Shown here: positions 1-7,651 of the stretch, piece by piece
Position numbering within the stretch: position 1 is the stretch's first letter
How the letters are laid out: each line of letters begins with the position of its first letter
Assembly: GCA_018896595.1 (NCBI GenBank)
Contig: JAHIME010000026.1
Span: 1 to 9,662, forward strand
DNA: 9,662 nucleotides
Reading direction: 5' to 3'
DNA from: Patescibacteria group bacterium
GTDB lineage: Bacteria; Patescibacteriota; Patescibacteriia; Patescibacteriales; VMTK01
Notes under the pieces: generated by a model
The model's database searches: none
Seen by the model: only the letters and a program-made list of their open reading frames with translations
What the model was told of the DNA's origin: nothing
Program-made: the position numbers and the translations under genes

Positions 1-1068
<1,068 letters not shown>

Positions 1069-1331
1069 TTTTTTACATGGTTTGCTTTCCATGCGGCATA
1101 TGCCGCGCAAGCGCGATATACGCCGAATTTATTTGAAGATTATAATTCTTCCGGATTTAATTAGCGCCTATTAGCACTAAAATAAATATTGTTAAATTTT
1201 CAATGTTCAAAAAATGTTTACCCCGTTAGATAATTTTTTATATCTAATGGGGTTTAGCAAAATTAAAATAAATATCTTATTAATAGATATAAATTTTAGT
1301 TGATTTTTTATTTAATTTTTAGCGTATTACC
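1069..1331 (-). other. 16S rRNA leader region (non-coding)
   Basis: AT-rich stretch between the predicted rRNA promoter and the mature 16S 5' end, without a credible gene. Read on the minus strand it would be a leader of about 260 nt. It holds a 14-bp perfect palindrome at 1093-1106, a 5-bp hairpin at 1076-1080/1089-1093 close to the 16S start, and a longer hairpin at 1220-1253. These may take part in pre-16S processing, but the matching strand beyond the 16S 3' end is outside the window. I could not find a convincing boxA antitermination site. Confidence 0.55.
1220..1253. other. Hairpin in the 16S rRNA leader
   Basis: Inverted repeat with arms 1220-1232 and 1241-1253 (13 pairs, one G-T) and an 8-nt AT loop. 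Read as plus-strand RNA the odd pair is a G-U wobble; in the rRNA leader (minus strand) it is an A-C mismatch. On the minus strand a run of six T follows about six bases after the stem, so it resembles a weak terminator or attenuator in the rRNA leader. It could also be a processing stem or a relic of a plus-strand terminator. Confidence 0.4.
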
Positions 1332-1360
1332 ATTCTAAACGTTTTTTTGTTATATGTCAA
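1332..1360 (-). promoter_or_regulatory. Predicted sigma70-type promoter of the 16S rRNA
   Basis: On the minus strand a perfect -35 TTGACA (1360-1355) is followed by exactly 17 bp and a -10 TAGAAT (1337-1332), which matches the consensus at five of six positions. The expected start is near 1325, giving a leader of about 257 nt before 16S. Its -35 box is the mirror image of the -35 of the opposite promoter, with only 4 bp between them. Confidence 0.75.
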
Positions 1361-1364
1361 GAGG

Positions 1365-1393
1365 TTGACAGAGTAATTTAGATATGATATAAT
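1365..1393 (+). promoter_or_regulatory. Predicted consensus promoter of the surface-protein operon
   Basis: TTGACA (1365-1370), 17-bp spacer, TATAAT (1388-1393), with TG at 1385-1386 giving an extended -10. Every element equals the sigma70 consensus, so strong constitutive transcription is expected. The start should lie near 1400, giving a 5' untranslated region of about 36 nt that is almost pure A/T with no Shine-Dalgarno motif before the ATG at 1436. Confidence 0.8.
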
Positions 1394-1435
1394 AAAAATA
1401 TAAAATTAGCAAAAATAAAAATAAAAACAAAAAAT

Positions 1436-3919
1436 ATGAAAAAAACAAAAAGATTTTTTAATCTGTTTATTAATTTATTTTTAACCGCGATTTTAGTTAT
1501 AAATCAGGCGGTTTTTTTATTGGCCCCGATGAATTTCGCGCGAGCTCAAGACGCAACCGCAACAGATACTTCCACGATAATATTCCCGGATGCGACAATA
1601 GATACCACCGACACCTCAATCAATTATATTCTTTTCTTAAATTTTCAATCGCCTCCCGCGAAAGTGTCGGGAAGCGCTGTTTTTTATGTTGAAACCAGTG
1701 AAGAAGCTGACGTGGTTTTTTATGTTTTAAAAGATGGGGCGATATTGAATAAATTTCCCGCTGTTTATCAAGGCAATAAAGTATATTATTTTAAATGGGA
1801 TGCCGCCTCTTTAAACAACGGCCAATATGCCGTGAGAGCTAACGCTTATAAAAGCGGTTATATTGATATTTCAAAACAAATCAATGTAATAGTAGAAAAT
1901 ATAACAACAACAAACTCCCAAACCAATACAACCGCTTCAACTAATATTGAGCCAAAGATTGATTATTCTATTCAGCCTATTGAAAATAAACTATCTCCGG
2001 ATATTTATAATAATACAACTGCTCCGACTACTCCAACTATCGCCAATACCGTTATTGTTAATACTGTTTTAGATGTCCAGCCCAAGCCAATAGAGCAGCC
2101 GATTTTAAGGGAAAACATTTACCTTGTTCAAATATTTCCCGAATGCAGGGAAAAAGGAATTAACACGGAAGAGGAATGCAAAAAATTTATGTCAATTCCG
2201 CCGGAATGCCGCTATAAAGGAATTTTAACATTGGATGAATGCGGTAAATACATGTCAATCCCGCCGGAATGCCGAGATAGGGGCTTGACGAAAGAAGAAT
2301 GCGATAAATTTATGTCAGTTTCGCCTGAATGCAGAAAGCAAGGCATTATGGACCAAGAGGCATGCAAAAAATACATGTACAAGTACGCCATGCCCTATGA
2401 GTGCCAAAAAGCCGGCGCGGCCACACAAGAAGGGTGCAGCAAGATTATTTTTAACAACAGCTTGCCGCAAGAATGCCGCGAGGCGGGAGCAAAAACGCAG
2501 GAAGAATGCGAAAAAATAATGCGCAGCCGCGTTAATTTAACTTCATCCTTGCCGGCTGATTGTCTTAATGCCGGGATCGCGACACAGGAATCCTGTAAAA
2601 AGTTTATATTTGAAAAGTACGGCGGCCAAGAAAATATTCCTGCGGATAAATTGCCGGTTGAATGCCAGAAGGCGGGCGTTAAGACGCCCGAGGAGTGTGA
2701 AAAGGTAATGAGAAAGATGTATATGCCTCAAGAATGCCAAAGCCAGGGAATAACGGACGAAGACAGCTGCCAGAAATATTTGGAATTGAAAAATATGCCG
2801 CAGGAATGCCGTTCCGCCGGAGCTAAAACCGGAAGCGAATGCGATAAAATAATGTTTAAAAAATACGCGCCTAAAGAATGCCGCGAAGCAGGCGTTGATA
2901 ATGAAAAAGAATGCAATGATTTTATGTTCAACAAATACGCTCCGCAAGTAACCTGCAAAGATGTTGACGATTGGCAATGCAAGAATTCAATCAAGGAAAA
3001 TCATTTAGGCAATATCGTATCCAAACAAGCCCAGTTTAATGAATTAAGAGAGAATATAACCCAAAAAATCGGCGAAAGCGCGACAGTGGAGGTGTTGAGA
3101 GCTTCTCTTAAATCGGCGAAAGAAATAATACCGTTTAAAGACCAAAAGGTTAATTTAAAAATTATCGCGGTGAAAGAAGATTTAATATTGGATGACGGCG
3201 ATAATTTAATTCAAACAGGGCCTATCGCCGTTATGGTTGACAGCGACGGCGACGGCTTGCCGGATGATATGGAAAAAAGGTTCGGCACCGACCCGCAAAA
3301 AGCTGACAGCGACGGCGACGGCTACAGCGACGGAGACGAAATAAAAAACAAGTACAGCCCGCTTGGCACGGGGCAAACGAAAGAAGCCATGTCGCCAATT
3401 GACGAGGCGATTATAAACAATAAGACTTTGGGCCAGCCCAAAACCGAAGGAGATGAATCAGAAGACCTTATTGTTAAAACCGCGGCTAACAAAAATGACG
3501 AACAAGGCCAAGCAAGCGAAGGATACGTTTTTGACGGGCAAGCCGAGCCGAACAGCGTGATAACCGTTTATGTTTATTCCGATTTGCCGTTAGTCGCTAC
3601 TGTCAAAGTTGATGAATACGGCAACTGGCAGTACGAGCTTGGCAGCTCGCTGAATGAAGGCGAGCACGAAATTTATGTGGCCGTAAACGATAACACAGGC
3701 AAGGTCTTGTTAAAAAGCAAGCCGTTAAACTTCTTCATTAAAGAAGCCAAAGCCGTTTCGGTAAAAGATTTCATAGCCCCCGCAACCGCGCAAACCGTGA
3801 AAAAATCAGAAAGTTCAATCAAATATTTTATAGCCATAGCTATTTTGATGGCGATTGTCGGTATTTTGCTGTTTGTGATTTTTCATATACAGAGGAAAAA
3901 ATATTTATTTAAAGCTTAA
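1436..3919 (+). CDS. Secreted, membrane-anchored cysteine-repeat surface protein
   Basis: A protein of 827 residues; I do not recognise a named family for its core. Seen: residues 2-6 are basic, followed by a hydrophobic stretch to about 32 and an ARA motif at 35-37 that suggests signal peptidase cleavage. Residues ~62-155 look like an Ig-type beta domain, then a Thr/Asn-rich linker to ~230. Residues 235-~516 hold eleven clear repeats plus one degenerate repeat, each with a P-x-E-C start, a conserved Gly and a second Cys 9-10 residues after the first. All 24 cysteines of the protein lie in this array. Two Asp-rich DSDGDG motifs (602-611, 624-635) resemble calcium-binding thrombospondin type 3 repeats. 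A second Ig-like domain covers ~696-770. A transmembrane helix (796-819) with a basic tail ends the protein, implying type I topology with nearly everything outside. It is transcribed from a consensus promoter, probably together with the histidine kinase 9 bp downstream. Adhesion, sensing or cell-surface structure are all possible roles; none is shown. Confidence 0.9.
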   Translation: MKKTKRFFNLFINLFLTAILVINQAVFLLAPMNFARAQDATATDTSTIIFPDATIDTTDTSINYILFLNFQSPPAKVSGSAVFYVETSEEADVVFYVLKDGAILNKFPAVYQGNKVYYFKWDAASLNNGQYAVRANAYKSGYIDISKQINVIVENITTTNSQTNTTASTNIEPKIDYSIQPIENKLSPDIYNNTTAPTTPTIANTVIVNTVLDVQPKPIEQPILRENIYLVQIFPECREKGINTEEECKKFMSIPPECRYKGILTLDECGKYMSIPPECRDRGLTKEECDKFMSVSPECRKQGIMDQEACKKYMYKYAMPYECQKAGAATQEGCSKIIFNNSLPQECREAGAKTQEECEKIMRSRVNLTSSLPADCLNAGIATQESCKKFIFEKYGGQENIPADKLPVECQKAGVKTPEECEKVMRKMYMPQECQSQGITDEDSCQKYLELKNMPQECRSAGAKTGSECDKIMFKKYAPKECREAGVDNEKECNDFMFNKYAPQVTCKDVDDWQCKNSIKENHLGNIVSKQAQFNELRENITQKIGESATVEVLRASLKSAKEIIPFKDQKVNLKIIAVKEDLILDDGDNLIQTGPIAVMVDSDGDGLPDDMEKRFGTDPQKADSDGDGYSDGDEIKNKYSPLGTGQTKEAMSPIDEAIINNKTLGQPKTEGDESEDLIVKTAANKNDEQGQASEGYVFDGQAEPNSVITVYVYSDLPLVATVKVDEYGNWQYELGSSLNEGEHEIYVAVNDNTGKVLLKSKPLNFFIKEAKAVSVKDFIAPATAQTVKKSESSIKYFIAIAILMAIVGILLFVIFHIQRKKYLFKA
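2138..2983 (+). repeat. Coding array of twelve paired-cysteine repeats
   Basis: The repeats start at residues 235, 256, 277, 297, 320, 344, 373, 407, 431, 455, 479 and (degenerate) 503. Units are 20-24 residues, except units 6 and 7 which carry extra spacer (29 and 34). The core pattern is P-x(0,1)-E/D-C-x3-G-x(4,6)-C-x-K/D-[FYI]-[MI]. Cysteines within a unit are 9-10 residues apart (7 in the last), which suits one disulfide-stapled helical hairpin per unit. Units 1-4 resemble each other most in their ends (MSI/MSV), and units 5-11 share an extra residue before E-C, suggesting stepwise duplication within two subfamilies. Confidence 0.9.
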
Positions 3920-3928
3920 GGGCTTACG

Positions 3929-5326
3929 ATGAGCTTAAACTTCAAACAATTCATAGAAAAAAACAGAGTGGCTCTTCAGCTTGCTTACGGCATTATTTTA
4001 ATCGTCTTAATACCGCTGTTAATCGCTTATAATACCGTATTTATCATAAAAAAATATAACCAAAGTCTGGATGCCGCTTTGCAGCGCCAGGCCTTGACTG
4101 TCGGGCGCTCAATTTACGCTTTAATCAAAGGCGATTTGTCCGATAACGAAAAAATTCAGGAAAAGATTGAATCGCTGTCGCAAAAGAATTTGGAATTTGA
4201 GGATTTGGCGGTATTGCGGCCGGAGGGTGATGATTTTAAAATAATCGCTTCCGCGAAAAAAGAAAATATCGGCCAAGTTTTAAGCTTTTATTACTACAAG
4301 ACCGCTTGGATGCAGCCGGACAACGACGCGCTGGCGACCGATTCTCTGCGCCTGGCCGCGACAGCCGAGGGTAAAAAATTAGTTGAAGACTTTGAGCCGG
4401 AAGAAAGGTTTTGGCTGGTGGCGATGCCTATGAAAGACAGCGGCGGAGCGAAGCAGGCGCTTTTGACAATGAAGCTCTCATCAAAAATTATTGACGACTT
4501 GACCGATTATAACCGCAACGCCTCCATTGTTTTACTGGCGCTTACGGTTTTAATCATTATTTTGTTTTTGTCCGTCGCCGTCAGATTGTGGGATTACGCG
4601 ATTTTATACAAAAAGATTAAGGAAGTTGACCAAATGAAAGATGAGTTTATTTCCATAGCGTCCCACGAGCTGAGAACGCCGGTAACCGGCATCAGGGGCT
4701 ATACCTCCATGATACTTGAAGGCACATTCGGCGAAATTAGCGGCAAGTTGAAAGAAACCTTAAAAATGGTGCAGGGCGCGTCTGACCGGCTGGCCGGTCT
4801 GGTTGAAGATTTGTTGAATGTAAGCCGCATTGAGCAGGGCCGGCTGGAAGTAAAAACAACGCCGCTTGAAGTCGGCCAGATCATTAAAGACATTATTGCC
4901 GAATTAAAAATACAGGCGGACCAAAAGAAGCTGGCGCTTGAATACAAGCCGCACGCCGAAAAACTGCCTTTGATAAATATTGACAGCGAGCGCTTTAAGC
5001 AGGTTTTAATCAATTTAATCGGCAACGCCGTAAAATACACTGAAAAAGGCGGAGTAATGGTTTTAACCGAAGAAAAAGAAAACGGAAAAATTTTGGAAAT
5101 AAAAATTAAAGATACGGGAATCGGCATGTCGGCCAAGGACCGCGAAAGATTATTCCAGAAATTTTACCGCGTGCAGAACGACAAGACCAGAGGCATTGTG
5201 GGCACGGGGCTGGGGTTATGGATTACCAAGCAGATTATTGAGCTGATGAAAGGGAAGATTATGGTTGATTCAATAGAAAATGTGGGCACGCAGGTAACCT
5301 TGCGATTTCCAATCGTTAAAACATAA
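3929..5326 (+). CDS. Membrane sensor histidine kinase without a HAMP domain
   Basis: A 465-residue kinase that should autophosphorylate on His246 and pass phosphate to a response regulator. Seen: transmembrane helix ~18-40, an extracytoplasmic sensor region 41-198 of possible Cache/PAS type, and transmembrane helix ~199-220. A ~16-residue linker leads directly into the dimerisation/phosphoacceptor helix with SHELRTP at 245-251. The ATP-binding domain follows: N box with N366, G1 DTGIGM at 395-400, F box LFQKFYR, and G2 GTGLGL at 425-430. All catalytic boxes are intact. There is no room for a HAMP domain between the second membrane helix and the H box. It starts 9 bp after the surface-protein stop with a weak AAGGG ribosome site, so the two are probably co-transcribed and coupled. 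No response regulator is encoded in the window. It may sense the state of its neighbour, but this is inference from gene order. Confidence 0.93.
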   Translation: MSLNFKQFIEKNRVALQLAYGIILIVLIPLLIAYNTVFIIKKYNQSLDAALQRQALTVGRSIYALIKGDLSDNEKIQEKIESLSQKNLEFEDLAVLRPEGDDFKIIASAKKENIGQVLSFYYYKTAWMQPDNDALATDSLRLAATAEGKKLVEDFEPEERFWLVAMPMKDSGGAKQALLTMKLSSKIIDDLTDYNRNASIVLLALTVLIIILFLSVAVRLWDYAILYKKIKEVDQMKDEFISIASHELRTPVTGIRGYTSMILEGTFGEISGKLKETLKMVQGASDRLAGLVEDLLNVSRIEQGRLEVKTTPLEVGQIIKDIIAELKIQADQKKLALEYKPHAEKLPLINIDSERFKQVLINLIGNAVKYTEKGGVMVLTEEKENGKILEIKIKDTGIGMSAKDRERLFQKFYRVQNDKTRGIVGTGLGLWITKQIIELMKGKIMVDSIENVGTQVTLRFPIVKT

Positions 5327-5343
5327 ATAATAAAAATAAAAAT

Positions 5344-5378
5344 AGCCTTGCCTTTTGTGAAGGGCGGGGCTGTTTTTT
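5344..5378 (+). terminator. Rho-independent terminator after the histidine kinase
   Basis: Hairpin with arms 5344-5355 and 5360-5371 (12 pairs, three of them G-U) and a TGTG loop, followed by one G and six T. It lies 17 bp after the kinase stop and ends the surface-protein/kinase operon. Read on the minus strand the wobble pairs become mismatches, so it is probably a weaker terminator for the convergent restriction gene, although a T-rich tract is present on that side as well. Confidence 0.85.
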
Positions 5379-5389
5379 AAACTAAAATC

Positions 5390-5421
5390 CGCGAATTACG
5401 CGAATTTTATAAGTAAAATTC
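5390..5421. repeat. Short CGCGAATT tandem repeat and adjoining inverted repeat
   Basis: Two tandem 9-mers starting CGCGAATT (5390-5398, 5399-5407) overlap a perfect 8-bp inverted repeat (5402-5409/5414-5421, 4-nt loop). It lies between the convergent kinase and restriction genes. The same word family (ATTCGCG/CGCGAAT) recurs in the larger palindromic cluster at 9332-9428, so both may be members of one dispersed intergenic repeat. Confidence 0.5.
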
Positions 5422-5455
5422 AGATTGGTTTGAAGTACCGAAGTTTGTGGTTAAA

Positions 5456-6376
5456 TTATTTTAATAAAAATTCCAAGACTCCTTTTTCAAGCATTGCCAA
5501 ATTGAAAAGGTAATCATTATGTTCAAAAGCCTCCCTTAATGGTTTTGTTGTGGTTTTCCAGCCAAATCCATCGGTAATCCAGATAAATTTATATTTTTCA
5601 CCTAAGACATCAAATAAATTTCTATATTCTCCAGCTGTAGATTTTAGTTTTGATCCCCCGCCGCCATAATAATTTGTTTCAAAGATAAATAATTCTTTTT
5701 TATTGTCTACAACAAAATCATATCTTCTCGAGGATTTATCGACCGGAATATCATAACCTAATTCTTGTTTGATTTTTTCGGCATTTGCTTCTTTCAAATA
5801 TTTAAATTTTTTCTTGCTACATAAATCTATAATAAACGCCTCAACAATATCCTCCATAGCACGACCGCCACGATTTTTTCTTCCATTACTATCCAGCCCC
5901 GCCTCAACACCAATCATGTAATCAACAAGGTTTTTAATTTTCTTATTTACAATCAAATCTTTTAAGCCAGTTTCTTTAATAAATTTTAGATATTTTTCGA
6001 TATCCTCGTTGGACAATTTTTCTTTTGAAAAATCGTAATCCTCATAAACAAGTTTTTTGTTTTTGTAGTCAACCAAGATTTTAAATTTCTTTTTATTTGA
6101 TCCATCTCTAACAACTAATGCGGGGATGACTTTTACTAAGTTTGGATTTTCTTTAAATAAAAACCTCAATTCTTTATCAAAATCATCTTTTCCGATGAGA
6201 TAGTTTAGATTATTTAAAGCGAGTTCAATTTGTTTAGTGTTTCTCAAAACTTTTTCCCAATTTACAAAATAAGACCAAAGCATATTACTTGGTTTTAAGT
6301 TCGCGACAAGAAAGTCAAAAATCTCATCATTGTTTTTGCAATTTAAAATGTCACTATAAAAGGATAAATTTTTCAT
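5456..6376 (-). CDS. DpnII-family type II restriction endonuclease (GATC)
   Basis: A 306-residue protein recognised from motifs I associate with DpnII/MboI-type enzymes: GVEAGLDSNGRKNRGG (156-171) followed by MEDIVE (174-179), the likely PD-(D/E)xK-type active site with D220 and the ETNYYGGGGSKL block (233-244), and WITDGFGWK (266-274). DpnII itself is about 288 residues, so this is a full-length enzyme with no visible damage. Family members cut unmethylated double-stranded 5'-GATC-3'. Its ATG lies 1 bp after the methyltransferase stop, so the two are transcribed and probably translated together, with protection made first. The gene is AT-richer than the kinase and ychF genes, consistent with horizontal acquisition. 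GATC specificity is inferred from the family. Confidence 0.9.
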   Translation of the reverse strand: MKNLSFYSDILNCKNNDEIFDFLVANLKPSNMLWSYFVNWEKVLRNTKQIELALNNLNYLIGKDDFDKELRFLFKENPNLVKVIPALVVRDGSNKKKFKILVDYKNKKLVYEDYDFSKEKLSNEDIEKYLKFIKETGLKDLIVNKKIKNLVDYMIGVEAGLDSNGRKNRGGRAMEDIVEAFIIDLCSKKKFKYLKEANAEKIKQELGYDIPVDKSSRRYDFVVDNKKELFIFETNYYGGGGSKLKSTAGEYRNLFDVLGEKYKFIWITDGFGWKTTTKPLREAFEHNDYLFNLAMLEKGVLEFLLK

Positions 6377-6377
6377 A

Positions 6378-7205
6378 TTATTGCATTTTTTCTAATTCTT
6401 TTAATCTTTTGACAGATAAATCCAAATATTTTTTCTCAGTATCTATACCAATAAATTTTCTGTTATTTAAAACACAAGCTAAACCTGTTGTTGATGATCC
6501 TGTAAAAGGATCTAAAACAATATCATTTTTATCAGTGCTTGCCATAACAATTCTAACAAGCAAATCAATCGGCTTTTGAGTTGGATGTTTGCCAAATGTC
6601 TTTTCTTCTTTTTTAGGTGGATAAATAGCCCAAACACTTCGCATTTGCATTCCTGATTTTTTTATAAAATCATCTGGCCAATTACTATTTTTCATTAATT
6701 CATAATTAAATTTGTGCTTGCCCTTTTTATCTTTTCTGGCCCAAATAAGTGTTTCGTGGCTCGCCGTGAAAAACCTGCAGCTTAAATTTGGAGAGGCATT
6801 TGGCTTAAACCAGCAAATATCGTTAAGAATATGAAATTGATTTACTTGTAAAGCAAATCCGCATTGATAAATTGAGTGATAAGTCCCGCTAATCCAAATT
6901 GTACCGCCCGGTTTTAAAATTCTATAGCATGCCTTTATCCATCCAAGATGGAATTCAAAATCTTTTTTTAACCCGTTGCTTAAATCCCAGTTTCCTTTTT
7001 TAACGCTAACCATTTTTCCATTCTGGCAAGTAAAGCTTCCGCCAGAGAGAAAATAGGGTGGATCGGCAAAAATCATGTCTATGGAATTTTCCGGCAACTG
7101 CTCTAAAATTTTTAAACAATCATTTTTATACAAAACAAAATTATCCTTGGAAAAATAAGGTTTATCTTTGATGTTGTTTAAAATTTTCTTTTGAGGAGTG
7201 CTCAT
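6378..7205 (-). CDS. DpnA-like adenine-N6 DNA methyltransferase (GATC)
   Basis: A 275-residue methyltransferase of the beta class. The catalytic DPPY (48-51) comes near the N-terminus and the SAM-binding DPFTGSSTTG (232-241) near the C-terminus, with HPTQKP at 207-212 between them. The N-terminal ADPPYFLSGG, ILKPGGTIWISG and NASPNLSCRFFT blocks closely follow DpnA (M2 of the DpnII system), which methylates adenine in GATC and, in pneumococcus, also acts on single-stranded DNA. It protects host DNA from the endonuclease encoded 1 bp downstream. The usual partner in DpnII operons, a Dam-like alpha-class enzyme (DpnM), is not present here. The ATG at 7205 is the only reasonable start; there is no clear Shine-Dalgarno motif. 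A terminator at 7249-7279 separates it from tRNA-Asp, so it should have its own promoter within about 45 bp, which I cannot identify confidently. Confidence 0.92.
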   Translation of the reverse strand: MSTPQKKILNNIKDKPYFSKDNFVLYKNDCLKILEQLPENSIDMIFADPPYFLSGGSFTCQNGKMVSVKKGNWDLSNGLKKDFEFHLGWIKACYRILKPGGTIWISGTYHSIYQCGFALQVNQFHILNDICWFKPNASPNLSCRFFTASHETLIWARKDKKGKHKFNYELMKNSNWPDDFIKKSGMQMRSVWAIYPPKKEEKTFGKHPTQKPIDLLVRIVMASTDKNDIVLDPFTGSSTTGLACVLNNRKFIGIDTEKKYLDLSVKRLKELEKMQ

Positions 7206-7248
7206 ATTTCATCTTTACTATAACAAAATTTATCCCTTTTGTCTAACT

Positions 7249-7279
7249 AAAAAATCAGCCCTAAACGGCTGATTTTTTT
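7249..7279. terminator. Bidirectional terminator between tRNA-Asp and the restriction cassette
   Basis: Perfect stem AATCAGCC/GGCTGATT with a 6-nt loop (7261-7266), flanked by A and T runs on both sides. On the minus strand it follows tRNA-Asp by 33 bp and ends in a T run, so it most likely terminates the tRNA transcript and shields the methyltransferase gene from read-through. Confidence 0.85.
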
Positions 7280-7312
7280 AAAATATTTTGATTTGAAATT
7301 TTAGATATTTTG

Positions 7313-7386
7313 CGGGAGTGACGGGGCTCGAACCCGCGACCTTCTGCGTGACAGGCAGACGCTCTAACCAGCTGAGCTACACCCCC
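7313..7386 (-). tRNA. tRNA-Asp (anticodon GUC)
   Basis: A 74-nt cloverleaf on the minus strand. The acceptor stem GGGGGTG pairs with CACTCCC (one G-U), the D arm has GCTC/GAGC, and the anticodon loop CTGTCAC carries GTC at 34-36. The T arm is GCGGG/CCCGT around TTCGAGC. The discriminator base is G73, the normal aspartate identity element. The genome does not encode CCA (the following bases are CAA), so a CCA-adding enzyme is needed. Confidence 0.97.
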
Positions 7387-7460
7387 GTATTAATTTTTGA
7401 TTTTAGATTTTTGATTTGCGATTTTAATTTCGGAAATAATGTAAAATAAAAATAGCCTGC

Positions 7461-7505
7461 TTGACTATTTAAATAAATATTATCATAAAATATCCGGGCA
7501 GTCAA
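7461..7505. promoter_or_regulatory. Possible overlapping promoters for greA (plus) and tRNA-Asp (minus)
   Basis: TTGACT at 7461-7466 and its reverse complement at 7500-7505 form an inverted repeat. On the plus strand TTGACT-17 bp-CATAAA (7484-7489) points to greA. On the minus strand TTGACT-17 bp-TAATAT (7482-7477) points to tRNA-Asp, giving a start near 7470. Each -10 matches only four of six consensus positions in AT-rich DNA, so chance is a real alternative. Confidence 0.35.
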
Positions 7506-7563
7506 TGTTTGTAAAATTATAAAATTTCTGCTAAATTAAAACTAATTAACCAGGCAATCAAAA

Positions 7564-7590
7564 TATGTCTTTATCAATCGGCATTGTCGG
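7564..7590 (+). repeat. 27-bp exact duplicate of the ychF start (upstream copy)
   Basis: Identical to 8218-8244, which covers the ychF ATG and its first codons (MSLSIGIVG). After these 27 bases the two sites are unrelated, and only one base matches upstream of the ATG. Read in frame the copy would extend the greA frame by 29 residues, but that extension has no resemblance to GreA proteins and runs through low-complexity AT DNA. It is best seen as a remnant or scar of duplication. Confidence 0.85.
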
Positions 7591-7638
7591 CCAACTCATT
7601 AATCCGGTTGCGTATATTTTTGCTTTGCATAAATTTTT

Positions 7639-7644
7639 TATAAT
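7639..7644 (+). promoter_or_regulatory. TATAAT close to the greA start
   Basis: Perfect -10 hexamer ending 7 bp before the greA ATG at 7652, which would put the transcription start at or next to the start codon. No -35 at the right distance was found and the surrounding DNA is AT-rich, so this is only a candidate. Confidence 0.3.
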
Positions 7645-7651
7645 AATAAAT

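Noticed and set aside
1185..1205. boxA-like rRNA antitermination site in the leader
   Set aside because: Only a loose TTTAACA-type match in AT-rich DNA; not distinguishable from chance.
2138..2983. Could the regular repeats be a CRISPR array?
   Set aside because: The units are similar only at protein level, stay in frame and vary in DNA; there are no identical repeats with unique spacers and no cas genes.
2543..2994. Two minus-strand open frames opposite the cysteine repeats
   Set aside because: Mirror images of the repeated coding sequence on the plus strand; their repeats simply reflect the sense repeats.
4699..5136. 145-codon minus-strand frame opposite the histidine kinase
   Set aside because: The plus strand encodes intact kinase H and N boxes here; the antisense frame shows no recognisable motifs.
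6289..6579. 96-codon plus-strand frame across the restriction/methyltransferase junction
   Set aside because: It overlaps two well-supported minus-strand genes and has no start signal or recognisable content.
5380..7260. Mobile element carrying the restriction cassette
   Set aside because: No transposase, integrase or matching direct repeats were found at the two borders; transfer is suggested only by composition.
7388..7440. Short TTTTGATTT-type direct repeats next to tRNA-Asp
   Set aside because: Low-complexity AT-rich intergenic sequence; copies are too short and degenerate to call a repeat element.
7565..7651. Upstream in-frame start for greA at 7565
   Set aside because: Its first nine codons copy the ychF start and the remainder is AT-rich low-complexity sequence without GreA similarity; 7652 gives a family-like protein.
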